Shown piece after piece: positions 1-8,172 of a DNA stretch of 32,581 nt; within the stretch, counting starts at the first letter, position 1; the number at the start of each line of letters is the position of its first letter. The DNA comes from Candidatus Zhuqueibacterota bacterium (GTDB lineage Bacteria > Zhuqueibacterota > Zhuqueibacteria > Residuimicrobiales > Residuimicrobiaceae), in contig CAUJEL010000198.1 in NCBI GenBank assembly GCA_963169875.1, positions 1 to 32,581 of the forward strand, written 5' to 3'. A model generated the notes under the pieces. The model was not told where the DNA came from and did no database searches. It was given only the letters and a program-made list of their open reading frames with translations. The position numbers and the translations under genes are program-made.

Positions 1-1361
1 ATCTTGCCATCGTTGTTGATATCGGCGATGGCGAGGCCATGGTGGCTGAATTGATCGTCCTGTCCCGCGGTGCCCGTCTCCCAGGTGATGTCCGTAAACC
101 ACTCTGGCTGGCTGGTGAGAACGGGCTTGAGCGCAGCGCGATAAGTTGAAGCGATGAGCGCGTGTCCGGCTGAGTTGGGGTGCAGCCGGTCAAAGCTGTA
201 CTTGCTATAGTTACCTGGAAAGTACTGTGGATCCTCATAAAAGGGGGTGTATTGATCGACGATATGTACGGGTTCCGCGCTGCCGGTTATGACGCCGTTT
301 TGAAAGTCGCGCACTACGCGTGCGATCTCACAATTGTATCTTACCGTGAGGCTCTCTTCGTATTTGATAGGTGCGATGAGGGAGACGAAAATATGCTGCA
401 ATTCCGTGCCGCGCGAGCCCTTGTGCCAGCGCAAGAGGTAATTCACCAGCTTCGCCATCTGCCCGGATGGTGTGTCATTGAACTGGGAGGGGGTGCCATA
501 GGGCCCGACGGGGGCATCGCCGATGTCGCCGAGATTATTGGTGCCGAGGTGGATGCCAACGACGTGCGGCCGGTAGTTATCCATGTCCGCGGTCACGTCA
601 AGGCGGGCGCTCCCGCCCAGGCTGACGGGGTAAAAATCAAAGGTTTTGCGTCCCCCCTGAAAGTGGCCTTCGTAGGGCTGCGCGCCGTAGCCGCCCACAT
701 AGTCTATGGATACGCCCTCTTTCACCAGTTGATCGTACAGGGCTTTGCGATAGCCGATGCCGTCTTCGGCAAAGCTGCCGTTGGTGATCGAATCGCCGCA
801 CAGCATGATGCGGGTGGCAGCGGTGAGCTGAATCTCTGCGATCTGGATATTTGTGACTAAATCACCGGCTCCGTTTTGTTCTGGTATTAAAATGCGCAGG
901 GCAGAGGCATAGACGCCTGGGAAGGTGATGAGGTGATGGCTGTCCGGCAGAATGGCAGCTGTGGCGATGGTCTCGAAATCGAGGCCCGATCTCGATACCT
1001 GGATCGTGATTTGAACGGAATCACGGCTGCCGGCGGGCGTCGAGTTCGTTTGCACTTCGATGCGGCCGAGCAAACGTTCTCGATCCAGGTAGCTGGTTTT
1101 GCTGTAAAAGACCGCGTTTCTGGCAAGTTGCGATTGCCGGGGCGGGGTATCGGAGAGCGCCTCTGCCATGGACAGACGCGCCAGCGGCCATTCACCCGGT
1201 TGTGGTATGGTCGAATAGATGATATCAGAGGTCGGGCGCGGTTGCGGTTCATCATCCCATGGTTCCTGCTTTGTGGGACTCTGTAGTTGCGCGGCCCGGA
1301 GTGAACCAGTCAGTAACAATAGATGCAAAACCAATACCAGGGTGCTCAGCAGGCGATTCAT
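1..1361 (-). CDS. Secreted SGNH/GDSL-type hydrolase with C-terminal FG-GAP (VCBS) repeats, 3' end outside window
   Basis: This is one continuous minus-strand frame running off the left edge, so the C-terminus is missing. The ATG at 1361 is preferred over the ATG at 1373, because the AAGGAG motif directly abuts 1373 but lies 12 nt before 1361. The N-terminus (MNRLLSTLVLVLHLLLL...RAAQ) is a signal peptide. Residues about 60-185 look like a beta-sandwich accessory domain. An SGNH fold follows: block I GDSITNG near residue 190, block III LGTNN near 272, and block V FDRLHPNSAGH near 390, which holds the Asp/His pair. After about residue 440 an FG-GAP motif begins (HGLAIADINNDGK). SGNH enzymes with such repeats are usually extracellular esterases or deacetylases acting on carbohydrate; the substrate cannot be read from the sequence. 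A type IX sorting domain on the missing end is possible but unseen. Confidence 0.85.
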   Translation of the reverse strand, partial: MNRLLSTLVLVLHLLLLTGSLRAAQLQSPTKQEPWDDEPQPRPTSDIIYSTIPQPGEWPLARLSMAEALSDTPPRQSQLARNAVFYSKTSYLDRERLLGRIEVQTNSTPAGSRDSVQITIQVSRSGLDFETIATAAILPDSHHLITFPGVYASALRILIPEQNGAGDLVTNIQIAEIQLTAATRIMLCGDSITNGSFAEDGIGYRKALYDQLVKEGVSIDYVGGYGAQPYEGHFQGGRKTFDFYPVSLGGSARLDVTADMDNYRPHVVGIHLGTNNLGDIGDAPVGPYGTPSQFNDTPSGQMAKLVNYLLRWHKGSRGTELQHIFVSLIAPIKYEESLTVRYNCEIARVVRDFQNGVITGSAEPVHIVDQYTPFYEDPQYFPGNYSKYSFDRLHPNSAGHALIASTYRAALKPVLTSQPEWFTDITWETGTAGQDDQFSHHGLAIADINNDGK

Positions 1362-1488
1362 CAGAAAAACCATCTCCTTATACATCGGACCAGTCTGTTT
1401 CTACTAAAATACAGCAAAAATGGGGGTTTGCGTAACAGTTCCTGCGCCTGCTGCGGCGGTTGTCCGCGGCTGCCGCCGGGAAATTAGC

Positions 1489-1517
1489 TTGACATAATCA
1501 TGTGATTTTAATAAATT
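1489..1517 (+). promoter_or_regulatory. Probable sigma70-type promoter for the folB-folK-dNK run
   Basis: A perfect TTGACA (1489-1494) is followed after 17 nt by TAAATT (1512-1517), a 4/6 match to TATAAT, in an AT-rich stretch. It lies in the 190 bp between the divergent SGNH gene and folB. An AAGGATG ribosome-binding site follows at about 1534, before the folB ATG at 1552. The weak -10 element limits confidence. Confidence 0.5.
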
Positions 1518-1551
1518 ACATCGAATTTTTAACAAGGATGAATAATATTTT

Positions 1552-1923
1552 ATGGCCAGGGATCATTTGCGCGTCCGCGGCATGATTTTTCATGCTTATC
1601 ATGGTCTGGAACAGGATGAAATTAAAAACGGACAGCGATTTGAAGTCGATGTTGATCTGGTGCTTGACGTTTCCAGGGCTGGACAGAGCGATCATCTGCG
1701 GGATACAGTGGACGTCCGCGCCATTTATGACCTGGTGAAAAAGGTGGTCGTCAAGGAACGCTGTTTTTTGATTGAAGCGGTGGGAGAGCGCATTGCCGCT
1801 GGCATACTCGGCAAATTTCCTGTTGAGGAAGTGTCTGTAACCGTGCGTAAACCCTTTGCCCCGTTGGGCGGACTGGCCAACGGCACTGAAATTGAAATTA
1901 CACGCCGTCGATCCGGAGCCTGA
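1552..1923 (+). CDS. folB: Dihydroneopterin aldolase
   Basis: The 123-residue product is the usual length for FolB, which converts 7,8-dihydroneopterin to 6-hydroxymethyl-7,8-dihydropterin and glycolaldehyde in cytosolic folate synthesis. Visible family signatures are FHAYHGLEQDE near residue 14, the helix LIEAVGERIA near residue 74 and the C-terminal VRKPFAPLGG strand near residue 100. An AAGGATG ribosome-binding site lies about 11 nt before the ATG. The next enzyme of the pathway, folK, starts about 10 bp downstream, so the two act in sequence and are very probably co-transcribed. Confidence 0.95.
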   Translation: MARDHLRVRGMIFHAYHGLEQDEIKNGQRFEVDVDLVLDVSRAGQSDHLRDTVDVRAIYDLVKKVVVKERCFLIEAVGERIAAGILGKFPVEEVSVTVRKPFAPLGGLANGTEIEITRRRSGA

Positions 1924-1933
1924 TGGCGACGTG

Positions 1934-2488
1934 ATGGATAATCCGCCACATCATCCACGGTCGCGTGCGTTTCTGAGTCTGGGATCCAATCTTGGCGACC
2001 GGCTTGCCCATCTTGTGGCTGCTTTACGTGCGCTGAGCCGCGCGGATGTGATCGATCTGGCCGCGTTTTCCAGCGTCTACGAGACAGAACCGGTTGGCAG
2101 GGCGGACCAACCTGAGTTTTTAAATATAGTGGCGGAGATTGCGACGGCGCTTGCGCCCCTTGCGCTGCTGCAAATCACTCAGGAAATTGAACAAGAGCTG
2201 GGCCGGGTGCGGGGCTTACGTTGGGGCGCGCGGACGATTGATATTGATATTCTGTGTATGGATGGTGTTCCTTTGTGGCGGGATGGCGGGCTGATTTTGC
2301 CCCATCCCCGTCTGCGGGAGCGGTTATTTGTGCTGCAGCCCTTTGCAGAGATCGCACCGGCCTATGTGGTGCCCGGCGTCAACGCGCAAGTCAAAAAAAT
2401 GCTGATAGAATGTCGTGATCACCATCAAATTAATCTTTTCTTAAGCGCAACGAATCTTACGCAACTCCTACGAGAGGCCAACTCGTGA
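1934..2488 (+). CDS. folK: 2-amino-4-hydroxy-6-hydroxymethyldihydropteridine diphosphokinase (HPPK)
   Basis: FolK transfers pyrophosphate from ATP to 6-hydroxymethyl-7,8-dihydropterin, the step after FolB. Clear signatures are LSLGSNLGDR at the N-terminus, SSVYETEPVG, a QxxFLN-like QPEFLN, and the metal/ATP-binding block RWGARTIDIDIL followed by LPHPRLRERLFVLQPFAEIAP. The frame is open further upstream inside folB, but the ATG at 1934 (or the GTG at 1931) gives a family-like N-terminus. About 40 residues after the usual FolK end look unrelated to the catalytic core. The last four bases (GTGA) overlap the start of the deoxynucleoside kinase gene, which implies translational coupling. Confidence 0.95.
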   Translation: MDNPPHHPRSRAFLSLGSNLGDRLAHLVAALRALSRADVIDLAAFSSVYETEPVGRADQPEFLNIVAEIATALAPLALLQITQEIEQELGRVRGLRWGARTIDIDILCMDGVPLWRDGGLILPHPRLRERLFVLQPFAEIAPAYVVPGVNAQVKKMLIECRDHHQINLFLSATNLTQLLREANS

Positions 2489-3120
2489 AAGTACCCAGTT
2501 ATATCTGTATTGAAGGCGTGATCGGTGCTGGCAAGACCAGTTTGACGAGGATGTTGTGTGAACGCCTGGATGCGCGCGCCATTTATGAAAAACCCGAAGA
2601 AAATCCATTTTTGGCCGATTTTTACCGGGATCCACAGCGCTATGCATTCCAGGTGCAGCTCTTTTTTCTCCTCAGCCGTTACCGTCAACAGCAGGAAAGC
2701 CTGCAGCCGGATCTGTTTCATGAGACCACTATTTCAGATTACCTTTTTGCCAAAGATCGCATCTTTGCCCATCTGAATCTGGAAGACCGGGAGCTTTTTC
2801 TTTACGACAAAATCGCATCGCTGCTGGAGCAGGACATTGTAAAACCGGATTTGGTGGTTTATCTGCAAAGTTCGGTCGAGCGGCTCATGAGCAATATTCG
2901 CAAACGCAATCGTAATTATGAAAAAGAGATATCAGAGGAATATATCTCTTCTCTGAATGAAGCCTATAACCGGTTCTTCTTTCATTATCAGGAAACACCT
3001 CTCCTGGTGGTGAACAGCACGGCTATTGATTTCGTTCAGAATCAGGGCGATTTTGAAGAGCTGGTGCGGCAGATTGTAAGGCCGCACTCGGGCATTGAGT
3101 ATTATTCACCGGCCAGGTGA
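2485..3120 (+). CDS. Deoxynucleoside kinase family protein (dGK/dAK/dCK/TK2-like)
   Basis: This 211-residue salvage kinase would phosphorylate a deoxynucleoside from ATP. It has a P-loop GVIGAGKTS (residues 11-19), the ENPFLADFY segment typical of the dNK family, the helix FQVQLFFLLSRYRQQQ, an ETTISDYLFAKDRIF segment resembling the substrate-binding ERS region, and a C-terminal arginine-rich lid (RKRNRNYEKE). The preferred base (dA, dG, dC or T) cannot be told by eye. The start is GTG, overlapping the folK stop as GTGA. Fused or coupled folK-dNK arrangements are familiar in FCB bacteria, which supports the assignment. Confidence 0.9.
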   Translation: MKVPSYICIEGVIGAGKTSLTRMLCERLDARAIYEKPEENPFLADFYRDPQRYAFQVQLFFLLSRYRQQQESLQPDLFHETTISDYLFAKDRIFAHLNLEDRELFLYDKIASLLEQDIVKPDLVVYLQSSVERLMSNIRKRNRNYEKEISEEYISSLNEAYNRFFFHYQETPLLVVNSTAIDFVQNQGDFEELVRQIVRPHSGIEYYSPAR

Positions 3121-3162
3121 GGCATTATCATTCTGGCGGGTTTTTGGAAAAGGCAGGGTGCT

Positions 3163-3348
3163 TTGATTCGATTTATTCTTTTGGGTTTGCTCTTTTACCT
3201 GGTTTCTAAAATATTTGTCAGCCTTTTTAGCAGCGGTGCAAAAGAGCAATCTAATAAAGTACACGGAGATCCCCACAATCGGCCGCTCGATCTATCGGAA
3301 CAGGATGTGGAAGATGTTAATTATCGCGATATGCCACACGATAAATAA
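3163..3348 (+). CDS. Small single-pass membrane protein, unknown function
   Basis: A 61-residue product starts at TTG with a GGCAGG ribosome-binding site a few bases upstream. Residues 2-20 form one hydrophobic transmembrane helix (IRFILLGLLFYLVSKIFVSLF). The rest is short, polar and acidic, ending near the motif DVEDVNYRD. The layout of a membrane anchor plus acidic tail resembles small DUF4834-like proteins of FCB bacteria, but I do not recognise a defined family with certainty. It lies between dNK and the ABC transporter on the same strand and is probably translated. Confidence 0.6.
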   Translation: MIRFILLGLLFYLVSKIFVSLFSSGAKEQSNKVHGDPHNRPLDLSEQDVEDVNYRDMPHDK

Positions 3349-3412
3349 TTCACTGGTTATCAGACCGAAACGGAACCTGTGCCGGTTCTGCCCCTCTTAA
3401 TTCTAATTCAAT

Positions 3413-5266
3413 ATGAACCTTTATCTTCGCATTCTTAAATATGTCCGGCCCTATTGGTTGAGTCTGACGGGGTCGTTGATATGTATCCTTTTTTTTACGA
3501 TTTTTAGCAGCGCTTCCCTGGTTTCCATCATTCCCTTTCTGGATACCATTTTTGCGGGTCCGCAGCCCGTCATTGTCCAGGAGCAGGTGAATACGCCCGT
3601 AGAGGCAGCGCCCGGGATCACGCCGGTTTCGGTCCGCGGCCGGATGGATGAGATGAAGGAGTGGGCTTACCAGAAGTTGCAGGGTCGTGATCAGCGCGAC
3701 AGCCTGAAACGTCTCTGTCTGTTCATCATTGTCATGATTCTGCTGCGCGGCTTTTTTGACTATTTCCAGGCTTATCTCATGGCCGGGGTGGAGCAGGGCA
3801 TCATTAGGGATATTCGCAATGATTTGTACCGTCACCTCAACCGGCTATCGTTGAGTTATTTCAGCCGCACGAGAACCGGGCAGATCATTTCGCGCATCAC
3901 CAATGATGTCACGTTGGTGAATGGCGGCGTTTCTGCCAGCTTTGTCACCCTCATCAAGAATCCGTTGATGATTTTTGCCTATCTTGGAATTGCGATTTAT
4001 CTGAGCTGGAAACTCACCTTGATCGCCTTGATCGTGGCGCCATTCAGCGGGGGGATCATCGGCTGGATCGGCCTCAAGCTGCGCAAGGAGAGCACCATTT
4101 CGCAGGAACGCATGGCGGATCTCACTTCCGTATTGCAGGAGACCGTTGCCGGACAGCGCGTGGTCAAGGCCTTCGCCATGGAGAATTTTGAGATCCGCAA
4201 ATTCAACACCGAAGCGCAGCGCTATTATCAGACCTTGCTGCGCATCACGCGCACGCGCAACCTGGCTTCGCCGTTGACCGAGTTTCTCGGGACGCTGGTG
4301 GCGGTCGGCATTCTCTGGTTTGGCGGCCAGCAGGTTTTAGCCGGCAAAATGCTGACCCCGGAAGCTTTCATCGGCTTTCTCGTCATCGTTTTTTCTTTGA
4401 TGCAGCCCATCAAGGAGCTGTCGAGCGTGCATAACCGCATTCAGGAAGCCATGGCGGCCGCTGAACGGATTTTTGAAGTGCTCGATTTGCAGCCTGCGAT
4501 TCAAAATGTGACGAATCCGGTGGCTGTCGATGCGTTTCAGGATACGATTGAATTCCGGGATGTCACCTTTTCGTATGGACGCGGTGAGCCGGTGCTCCAG
4601 GATATCTCGATTGCCATCCGCAAAGGCGAGATCCTCGCCATCGTCGGGCCGAGCGGGGCGGGGAAATCCACGTTTGTGGATCTGCTGCCGCGGTTTTACG
4701 ATCCGCAAAAGGGCGCCATCCTTCTGGACGGCCATGATTTGCGCGAACTGGAGCTGAATTCACTGCGCGGCCTCATGGGCATCGTCACCCAGGAGACGAT
4801 ACTGTTCAATGACAGCGTTCGCAACAACATCGCCTATGGTCTGGCGGAAAAGTCGCTGGACGATATCACTCATGCCGCCGAGGTTGCCAATGCCCATGCT
4901 TTCATCACCGAGTTGCCGCAGGGATATGATACCAATATTGGCGAGCGCGGGGTGACCCTGTCTGGCGGACAGCGTCAGCGGCTGGCCATCGCCCGCGCGG
5001 TTTTGAAGAATCCGCCGATCCTGATTCTGGATGAGGCCACATCTGCATTGGATACCGAGTCGGAAATTCTTGTACAGCAGGCCATTGAGCGCCTCATGCG
5101 CAACCGCACCTCTTTTGTTATTGCCCACCGGCTTTCGACCATTTTAAATGCGGACCGGATTATCGTCATCGATAAAGGTCGCATTGTTCAGGTGGGGGTG
5201 CATGCCGAGCTGGTCAAACAGGAAGGTTTGTATCAAAAACTGTATAACATGCAGTTCAGGCTTTAG
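3413..5266 (+). CDS. MsbA-type ABC exporter (fused permease and ATPase), probable lipid or lipid A flippase
   Basis: This 617-residue half-transporter has a six-helix permease domain over residues 1-340 followed by an ATPase domain. ATPase motifs are Walker A GPSGAGKST near residue 413, the Q-loop TQETILFNDS, signature LSGGQRQRLA near 516, Walker B ILILDEATSALD near 537 and the H-loop IAHRLST near 571. A soluble insert of about 70 residues lies between the first two helices, as in many FCB MsbA homologues. The neighbouring O-antigen ligase-like gene favours lipid A or lipid-linked glycan export, but sequence alone does not exclude another hydrophobic substrate. Its TAG stop is the first codon of the intergenic repeat at 5264. 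Confidence 0.9.
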   Translation: MNLYLRILKYVRPYWLSLTGSLICILFFTIFSSASLVSIIPFLDTIFAGPQPVIVQEQVNTPVEAAPGITPVSVRGRMDEMKEWAYQKLQGRDQRDSLKRLCLFIIVMILLRGFFDYFQAYLMAGVEQGIIRDIRNDLYRHLNRLSLSYFSRTRTGQIISRITNDVTLVNGGVSASFVTLIKNPLMIFAYLGIAIYLSWKLTLIALIVAPFSGGIIGWIGLKLRKESTISQERMADLTSVLQETVAGQRVVKAFAMENFEIRKFNTEAQRYYQTLLRITRTRNLASPLTEFLGTLVAVGILWFGGQQVLAGKMLTPEAFIGFLVIVFSLMQPIKELSSVHNRIQEAMAAAERIFEVLDLQPAIQNVTNPVAVDAFQDTIEFRDVTFSYGRGEPVLQDISIAIRKGEILAIVGPSGAGKSTFVDLLPRFYDPQKGAILLDGHDLRELELNSLRGLMGIVTQETILFNDSVRNNIAYGLAEKSLDDITHAAEVANAHAFITELPQGYDTNIGERGVTLSGGQRQRLAIARAVLKNPPILILDEATSALDTESEILVQQAIERLMRNRTSFVIAHRLSTILNADRIIVIDKGRIVQVGVHAELVKQEGLYQKLYNMQFRL

Positions 5267-5440
5267 CCTGTTCTATTCATAAACTGCAGCATGCGCCGAG
5301 TCGCTGAGATGTTTTTATGGGGATTATTTAACAAGTTCTGATTTAAATATGATCTCAGCCATAAAAGTTACTATCGATGCTCTTTTTATGTTTTTCTTTC
5401 CTTGCGCGCCTCTGCGCTTTCGGCGGTGAATACTTCAGGT
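5264..5440. repeat. Intergenic repeat, copy 1 of 3 (about 177 bp, imperfect terminal inverted repeats)
   Basis: This is the most diverged of three related copies; the others are at 7963-8143 and 28127-28308. It begins TAGCCTGTTCTATTCATAAA and ends with a GGCGGTGAAT...TTCAGGT segment, which is roughly the reverse complement of its beginning. The core is AT-rich and shares the segments GATCTCAGC and TTTTTATGTTTTTCTTT with the other copies. The first three bases are the stop codon of the ABC transporter. The right arm runs into the apparent N-terminus of the next reading frame. Confidence 0.85.
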
Positions 5441-5455
5441 GAGGAGATTTTTAGC

Positions 5456-6640
5456 GTGCCCGATTTATCCCGACTCGATGACCAGCTGGAAAAGACGATT
5501 CGATACAGTCTTTATGTCTTTGCCGCTGCCATGCCTTTTTTCATCGCGCTTACGCAGATAGCGGTTGGCGTGGCCATTCTGGCGTGGCTCGTGCGCGTGT
5601 TTTACAGCAAAGGCGCGCGATGGCCAGGACTGGGGATTGAATGGGCGTTTGTTGCTTTCATCGCCGCGGAAATTATTTCCTGCTGCTTTTCGACCAATAT
5701 TTCCCAATCTGTGATCTATTTAAAGCGCCTGCTGCTGCTGCCCATTGTCTACGTCATGGCCGCCAACAGCGGCGAGGAAAAGACGCTCAGGAACCTGGCT
5801 TTCATCCTGGTCGGTTCCATTGCAGTCTATTCCCTCTGGGGCATCATGTCCTATTTTTACAACCCCTCGGTGCGTGTCCGCCATATTCAAAATTCGATGA
5901 CTGCCGGCGGCATCACCATGATCGGCGCAACCGCGGGATTGGCGTTTGCGCTGCGGTTTTCCGATAGAGTATCCCGCCTCTTTTTTGCGCTGGCGACAGC
6001 CGTAATCCTCGGTTGCCTGCTGCTCACGGCCACGCGCGGATCCTGGCTGGGATTCCTGGTCGCGTCTTTGTTGTTGATATGGTCGGCCAATCGCAAGCTA
6101 CTGCTGATCATCCCGATTCTGGCGGCTGCGTTTTACTTTCTGCAACCGCAACAGTTTGCCCCGCGTATCCGCCATATGTTCGATCCGGCCTGGGGGACCA
6201 ATGCCAAGCGGCTGCATTGGTGGTCGGTTGGCTGGGAAATTTTTAAGGATTATCCGGTTGTGGGCATCGGCGATGTGGGCACCACACCCATGTACGTCCG
6301 CTATGCGCCTCCCGGCGAAACAGAACTGATCGGTCATTTTCACAGCAACTATGTACACATTGCGGTAACTCTGGGCGGCATCGGCTTGGGCGCTTTCCTG
6401 TTCATGATCGGGGCGGTATTCGTGCGCTTGAGTCAGGCGTTTATCCGCCTGCAAAGAGCGCGGACCTGGGCGGCGGCGTGGGCTCTGGCCGCCCTTGCCG
6501 TCTTTCTGGCGTTCAATTTCAACGGCTTGTTCGAATGGAATTTCGGCGATCAGGAAATCATCACCATGGTCTGGTTCTGTGCGGGCCTTGGGCTGGCGTC
6601 CAAAATAACCGCGGCCGAAAAAGCACCGGTCAACAGGTGA
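5456..6640 (+). CDS. O-antigen ligase / Wzy polymerase-like membrane protein
   Basis: This polytopic membrane protein of about 394 residues has 10-12 predicted hydrophobic helices. Features of the Wzy_C/WaaL family are a glycine-rich TATRGSWLGFL segment near residue 195, a large periplasmic loop containing GIGDVG, and HFHSNYVHIAVTLGGIGLG near residue 290, which corresponds to the conserved His-rich ligase loop. It would join undecaprenyl-linked glycan to lipid A core or another acceptor at the periplasmic face. The frame is open from a TTG at 5402, but that portion lies inside the repeat. GTG 5456 is preceded by GAGGAG at good spacing, so it is taken as the start. The upstream MsbA-type exporter supports a lipopolysaccharide role. 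Confidence 0.85.
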   Translation: MPDLSRLDDQLEKTIRYSLYVFAAAMPFFIALTQIAVGVAILAWLVRVFYSKGARWPGLGIEWAFVAFIAAEIISCCFSTNISQSVIYLKRLLLLPIVYVMAANSGEEKTLRNLAFILVGSIAVYSLWGIMSYFYNPSVRVRHIQNSMTAGGITMIGATAGLAFALRFSDRVSRLFFALATAVILGCLLLTATRGSWLGFLVASLLLIWSANRKLLLIIPILAAAFYFLQPQQFAPRIRHMFDPAWGTNAKRLHWWSVGWEIFKDYPVVGIGDVGTTPMYVRYAPPGETELIGHFHSNYVHIAVTLGGIGLGAFLFMIGAVFVRLSQAFIRLQRARTWAAAWALAALAVFLAFNFNGLFEWNFGDQEIITMVWFCAGLGLASKITAAEKAPVNR

Positions 6641-6691
6641 TCTGGAGGAGTACGTATCAGTCAGCAGAGCACCAGAATAGAGCCGCTTCCT

Positions 6692-7948
6692 TTGCAGGAC
6701 AGTCATTGGGAGCATGAACGGCTCAGATTGCTGCTCAAGGTGGCCAGCACCATCTCGCGCGAGATGCAGCTGGACAAACTGCTTCGCGTCATCATGGATG
6801 AGGTCAAGAGTGTGCTGCAGTGCGACCGCTGCACGGTTTTTGTCCTGGATCGCGAACGCAATGAACTCTGGTCCAAGGTGGCTCATGGTGAGAAAGAGAT
6901 CCGTTTTGCAGCCCATCTCGGCATCGCCGGTCATGTCGCCACCACCGGCCGGGTGATTAACATTCCCGATGCCTATGCGGATGATCGCTTCAATCCCAAT
7001 ATCGACAAACAGACCGGATACCACACCCAGACCATTCTGGCCGCACCCATGCGCAACAAGCTGGGAGAAATAATCGGCGTTTTCCAGACCCTCAACAAGC
7101 ATGACGGACATTTCACCGGTGAAGATGAAGAGACGCTGGACGCCATCTCGGCCCTCTCCGCCACACAAATTGAAAATGCCCAGCTTTACGAGAATCAGAA
7201 AAAGACGTTCGACAGTTTTCTGGAAACCCTGGCCAGCACCATCGATGCCAGGGATCCGCTCACGGCCGGTCATTCTCAGCGCATCACGTTATATGCCGCC
7301 GAGATGGCCCAGGTACTCCATCTTTCAGAAAAGGAGATGGAGGTTTTGCGCGTCTCGGCATTATTGCATGATTACGGCAAAATCGCGGTTCGTGAAGCGG
7401 TGCTCACCAAAGAGGACCGGCTCACCGAATCAGAGTACAAGCACATTCGCAACCATGCCGCCTATACCAAGAGCATTCTCGAGAAGATCAACTTCACCGG
7501 GGCCTTGCGTCAGGTGCCACTTATCGCCGCTTCCCATCACGAGCGCGTCGACGGCACCGGTTATCCGGCTGGTCTGGTGGATGAACAGATACCCAAGCTC
7601 AGCAAAATTCTCGCGGTGGTGGATGTCTTCGACGCCTTGACGTCAAAGCGGCACTATCGCACGCGAATGCCGTTTCATGAAGTAATCCAGACCCTCACAG
7701 CGGGCATCGGGACGCAATTCGATCCCAGGTATGTGAATGCATTCAAACAGATCAAGCTGGACCGGCTGCTGCATATTCTTGAGCATGAACATGTGGATCT
7801 GCTGCACAGGGCTGATCTCTCCTCCCTGGCTGATTATGACAGTATCGATTATGTAGCCGCTTTTCAGGCGCCCTTTCCGCTGGAACAGGAAAAACGATTG
7901 ATCATGACTTTTCAGACCTATTATTTGCAGCAGTATTTAAATGGATAA
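6692..7948 (+). CDS. GAF and HD-GYP domain protein, probable cyclic-di-nucleotide phosphodiesterase
   Basis: The product has a GAF sensor domain at residues about 15-165 and an HD-GYP domain at about 175-375. The catalytic set is complete to the eye: LLHDYGKIA with His226/Asp227, then HHERVDGTGYP at 282-292, matching HHExxDGxGYP, so c-di-GMP (or cGAMP) hydrolysis is likely. There is no receiver or membrane domain, so the GAF domain probably senses a small ligand in the cytosol. The only standard start is TTG 6692, which has no good ribosome-binding site. A strong GGAGGAG lies at 6644-6650, upstream in the same open frame and 5 nt before an ATC codon (6656), so the real start may be 12 codons further upstream. 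Confidence 0.9.
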   Translation: MQDSHWEHERLRLLLKVASTISREMQLDKLLRVIMDEVKSVLQCDRCTVFVLDRERNELWSKVAHGEKEIRFAAHLGIAGHVATTGRVINIPDAYADDRFNPNIDKQTGYHTQTILAAPMRNKLGEIIGVFQTLNKHDGHFTGEDEETLDAISALSATQIENAQLYENQKKTFDSFLETLASTIDARDPLTAGHSQRITLYAAEMAQVLHLSEKEMEVLRVSALLHDYGKIAVREAVLTKEDRLTESEYKHIRNHAAYTKSILEKINFTGALRQVPLIAASHHERVDGTGYPAGLVDEQIPKLSKILAVVDVFDALTSKRHYRTRMPFHEVIQTLTAGIGTQFDPRYVNAFKQIKLDRLLHILEHEHVDLLHRADLSSLADYDSIDYVAAFQAPFPLEQEKRLIMTFQTYYLQQYLNG

Positions 7949-7962
7949 CCGTGCGAAGATTT

Positions 7963-8143
7963 TAGCCTGTTCTATTCATAAACCGCCGAGCGCGCCGAGG
8001 CCGCCGAGCTATTTTTATTATAATTATCGAAAATTTTTTTATTTGATTTTGATCTCAGCTATCAAAGTTGTTTTCAATGCTGTCTTTATGTTTTTCTTTT
8101 TTTGCGTACCTCTGCGTCCTCAGCGGTGAATAATTCAGGTTAG
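7963..8143. repeat. Intergenic repeat, copy 2 of 3 (about 181 bp, imperfect terminal inverted repeats)
   Basis: It starts TAGCCTGTTCTATTCATAAA, nearly identical to copy 1, and ends AATTCAGGTTAG, which mirrors the beginning. The arms carry GCCGAGG...GCCGAG on the left and CTCTGCGTCCTCAGCGGTGAA on the right. The core segment TTTTATTATAATTATCGAAA is shared exactly with copy 3. It fills most of the 224 bp between the HD-GYP gene and ridA, starting 14 bp after the HD-GYP stop. Confidence 0.9.
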
Positions 8144-8172
8144 ACCTTCACAAGGTAAAAAAGGATGGTCCT

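Noticed and set aside
180-860. Plus-strand open frame of 226 codons
   Set aside because: It is antisense to the SGNH hydrolase, whose minus-strand frame has clear GDS, GTNN and DxxH motifs and a signal peptide. The plus frame has no recognisable domain.
3366-3392. Small inverted repeat GGAACC...GGTTC before the ABC transporter as a terminator
   Set aside because: The stem is only about five base pairs and has no T-tract after it, so a terminator is not supported.
6098-7273. Minus-strand open frame of 391 codons
   Set aside because: It spans the junction of two well-supported plus-strand genes (O-antigen ligase-like and GAF/HD-GYP) and encodes nothing recognisable.
5264-8143. Repeat copies considered as CRISPR repeats or integron attC sites
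   Set aside because: The copies are dispersed kilobases apart with whole genes between them, are over 170 bp long, have no spacers and show no attC core site or nearby integrase.
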